Shown: positions 6,147-8,295 of the stretch, in pieces
Position numbering within the stretch: the first letter of the stretch is position 1
Layout of the letters: every line of letters starts with the position of its first letter
Assembly: GCA_031279175.1 (NCBI GenBank)
Contig: JAITJA010000094.1
Coordinates: 1 to 8,295 of the forward strand
From: Odoribacteraceae bacterium
GTDB taxonomy: Bacteria; Bacteroidota; Bacteroidia; Bacteroidales; Marinifilaceae
Direction of reading: 5' to 3'
DNA: 8,295 nucleotides
The notes under the pieces: generated by a model
Told to the model about the DNA's origin: nothing
Databases searched by the model: none
The model's input: the letters and a program-made list of their open reading frames with translations, nothing else
Position numbers and translations under genes: made by a program

Positions 6147-8295
6147 TTAGAAACTAATATTCACGTTCAACGAATAGGTGTGGCTGATGGGCTGCTTGCC
6201 GGTGGCCACTTCCGGGTCCATCCCCTTGAACTCCTTGCTGACGATGATGAACGGGTTGCTCACGGAGGCAGTGAAGAGGAGATTCTTCAAGGCAAGGGAC
6301 TTCAATGCCGGTGGCGGCACGGAGTAGGAGAGCGAGATCGCGTTACAACGCAGGAAAGAGGCGTTGACGACGCGTGCCGTCGAGTAGTTATACATCGTGT
6401 AGAGACTCTCGTACTCGCCCACCGGTAGCATGACGCGCGGGTGATGGAAGGAGTTTGACCCGGGGGCGCTCTCCACCTCTCCCGGTATGCCCGGGATGGA
6501 GGTACGCGCCTCGTCGCCGGGCTGCTGCCAGCGTTCGGTGAACTCCCGGGGGAGATTGTCGTAGGCGCTCGGCAGCGACTTCCGGGTGAACATGTTCGCG
6601 AGGAACTTCTTCCCGCCGATGTTCAGGTTAAAGGACGAGGAGAGCGCGAGCGTCTTGTAACGGAACGTGGTCGAGATACCCCCCTCGAAATCGGGCACCA
6701 GGTTACCGGCGTGCTCCATGTAGGCGGTCACGTCGGTGATGGCTTCCGGGTTCTCCTCTGGCGTCGGGACGTGAAACTCCGGGTAACCCTGCTCACCGTT
6801 GAGACCGGTGAAGCGGAATGCCCAGAAGGCCGAGACGGGATACCCCTTCTTGTTCAGGTTTCCACTCCTGGCGTACTGCCACTGGGCGGAGTGATCGATG
6901 TCGGAATCCACGCGGTTGCGGTTCTTCGAGGTATTCACGGAAAGATTCCAGACGAAATCCCGCGTGCGGACGATCGTCCCCCTGACTTGCAGCTCGAGAC
7001 CCTCGTTGAGGAGCGTGCCGCCATTGACGGGCATACTCTGTATACCGTAGGCGAGTGGCAACTCCTCGTAAACGATCACGTCCTCCGTGTGCTTCCGGTA
7101 AGCCTCCAGCGAGACCATGAAGCGATTCCTGAAGAGGCCCACGTCCAGCCCGAGGTTATAATTCCGCGTCTTCTCCCATCGCAGGTCGGCGTACGGGAGG
7201 GATTTGATGTTTAACATCATCTCGCCGGTCTGCGCGTTGATCAATGTTGACGGGATCTTCAGGATCAGGTTAGGTCCCACGCCCTCGGCCACGTTCCCCT
7301 GCCAACCGTACGTGAGGCGTAGGTTTAGCTCGCTGAGGTACTCGCTACTCGCGAGCCACGGCTCGTTGTGAACGTTCCAGCGCGCGCCCATCGACCATAC
7401 AGGCAGGAAGCGGTCGCGTTTGTCCTGCCCGAAGCGGTTGGAAGCGTCCCAACGCACGCTGCCCGACCACACGTAGCGCTCGTCGAAAGAGTACGCGAGG
7501 TTGCTGTAAAGGGAAAAGACATTCGACTTGGACTCGGAGAGGAGTGTCTTCATCGACTCGTAGATGCTATTTGCCTGGAGCGTGCCGCTCGCGTTGATGA
7601 TCGTCGTTTGGGGGAAGGAAATGCTCTTGCCCCTGTCCGGGAAGTAGCCATAGACCGTCGACGAGACTCCCTTCGCGAGGGTGCTCCTGATCTCCTCGCC
7701 CAGCATGAAGCCGACGCGATGCCGGTCGTCGTATAGCCGGTCAAACGAGAGGGTATTGCGCCACGTGACGGAGGTGTTGCGGCTCTCCACCGTGTTCAGC
7801 TCGCCCCCGTGCGGGAGGCGGGAGGCCTTGTATTCCGCGTCCGTCGGGCCGTGCGCGTTAAACTCGTAGCCGCGTTTTTGCGCGATAAAGAACGTGCGTT
7901 CGGACGCGTACGACTCCCCGTTCGTGATGCTGGCGGAAAGACCGAATAGCGACTGGAGGCGCAGGCCGCGCACGGGCATGTATTGCACGTTCATGTTCAT
8001 GCCGAAGCTCCGCGTCTCGTTGGTGTTCCCGGTATTGTTCAACTCGTTGATCACGTTATAAAGATACCCCTCGGCGGTCATGTAGTAGAACAGGTCGTCC
8101 TCGTCGAAGCAAGGGATAGCGCGGCTTGTTCTCGTGGCGTAGGTATAGGGATCGACGGTATAGAAGCCGCGCGTCTCGCTGATATTCGCGTTCAACCGCG
8201 CGCCCACGGAGAAACGCTCGTCCAGGCGCGCGTCCACGTTCACGGAAGCGCCGTAAGATTCCGATTCGTTTCCCTTGGCCGTGCCGATAGTCTTC
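6147..8295 (-). CDS. SusC/RagA-family TonB-dependent transporter, 5' end outside the window
   Basis: The C-terminal 715 residues of an outer-membrane importer; the reading frame stays open to the right edge. The signal peptide, the carboxypeptidase-regulatory-like domain, the plug and probably the TonB box are not visible. Typical barrel segments, numbered from the window edge, are WSMGARWNVHNEPWL (300-314), LNLRLTYGWQGN (323-334), YADLRWEKTRNYNLGLDVGL (368-387), NGGTLLNEGLELQV (424-437), ASFLRCNAISLSYSVPPP (645-662) and FKGMDPEV (689-696). The protein ends in SLNVNISF with a terminal Phe, the outer-membrane beta-signal expected by the BAM complex. No internal stop or frameshift is seen. The gene lies 11 nt upstream of susD, the standard pairing. 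A GTG at 8243 is an ordinary Val codon, not a start. The substrate is unknown; uptake would be powered by TonB-ExbBD encoded elsewhere. Confidence 0.95.
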   Translation of the reverse strand, partial: KTIGTAKGNESESYGASVNVDARLDERFSVGARLNANISETRGFYTVDPYTYATRTSRAIPCFDEDDLFYYMTAEGYLYNVINELNNTGNTNETRSFGMNMNVQYMPVRGLRLQSLFGLSASITNGESYASERTFFIAQKRGYEFNAHGPTDAEYKASRLPHGGELNTVESRNTSVTWRNTLSFDRLYDDRHRVGFMLGEEIRSTLAKGVSSTVYGYFPDRGKSISFPQTTIINASGTLQANSIYESMKTLLSESKSNVFSLYSNLAYSFDERYVWSGSVRWDASNRFGQDKRDRFLPVWSMGARWNVHNEPWLASSEYLSELNLRLTYGWQGNVAEGVGPNLILKIPSTLINAQTGEMMLNIKSLPYADLRWEKTRNYNLGLDVGLFRNRFMVSLEAYRKHTEDVIVYEELPLAYGIQSMPVNGGTLLNEGLELQVRGTIVRTRDFVWNLSVNTSKNRNRVDSDIDHSAQWQYARSGNLNKKGYPVSAFWAFRFTGLNGEQGYPEFHVPTPEENPEAITDVTAYMEHAGNLVPDFEGGISTTFRYKTLALSSSFNLNIGGKKFLANMFTRKSLPSAYDNLPREFTERWQQPGDEARTSIPGIPGEVESAPGSNSFHHPRVMLPVGEYESLYTMYNYSTARVVNASFLRCNAISLSYSVPPPALKSLALKNLLFTASVSNPFIIVSKEFKGMDPEVATGKQPISHTYSLNVNISF

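Noticed and set aside
8241..8243. Start codon for the SusC gene
   Set aside because: The codon is GTG and the frame continues upstream with barrel-like sequence to the window edge, so the gene is truncated by the window and not started here.

Overview
The window looks like chromosomal DNA from a GC-rich member of the Bacteroidota, probably a gut-type Bacteroidales; an Alistipes-like GC content would fit, but the genus cannot be fixed from this sequence. The evidence is a SusC/SusD pair, lipoprotein signal peptides with an acidic residue stretch after the lipidated Cys, a GldA/GldFG-type ABC exporter, and A-rich gene starts without Shine-Dalgarno sequences. All five genes lie on the minus strand and are read from right to left. 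They fill nearly everything from 267 to the right edge.

In transcription order, 8295-6147 is the C-terminal two thirds of a SusC/RagA-type TonB-dependent outer-membrane transporter, cut by the window edge. 6135-4588 is its SusD/RagB partner lipoprotein. 4569-3634 is a lipoprotein that resembles the 'substrate import-associated zinc metallohydrolase' family found beside SusCD pairs, but it has no HExxH and no histidine at all after residue 121, so it is probably a pseudoenzyme. Spacings of 11 and 18 nt point to a single operon. The three products would form a surface uptake complex: SusD as lid, SusC as barrel, and the third protein as an accessory binding lipoprotein. The substrate cannot be read from the window, since no glycosidase or regulator is present.

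A perfect 11-bp GC-rich hairpin (3595-3625) follows the third gene and marks a possible transcription boundary. After it comes a two-gene ABC exporter module: an ATPase (3554-2613) and, 3 nt later, a 780-residue protein (2609-267) that fuses a GldF-like ABC-2 permease to a GldG-like periplasmic auxiliary domain.

The remaining 266 bp at the left edge carry no convincing gene but are structurally dense. They hold a 41-bp tandem repeat bounded by C5G6 blocks (1-91), a 9-bp-stem hairpin (99-122), an AT-rich island (about 131-156) and a G-quadruplex-type array of G-tracts (160-187) lying on the template strand of the ABC operon. The points most worth following are the catalytically degenerate metallohydrolase-like lipoprotein, its placement next to an ABC exporter, and the repeat/G-tract tail.
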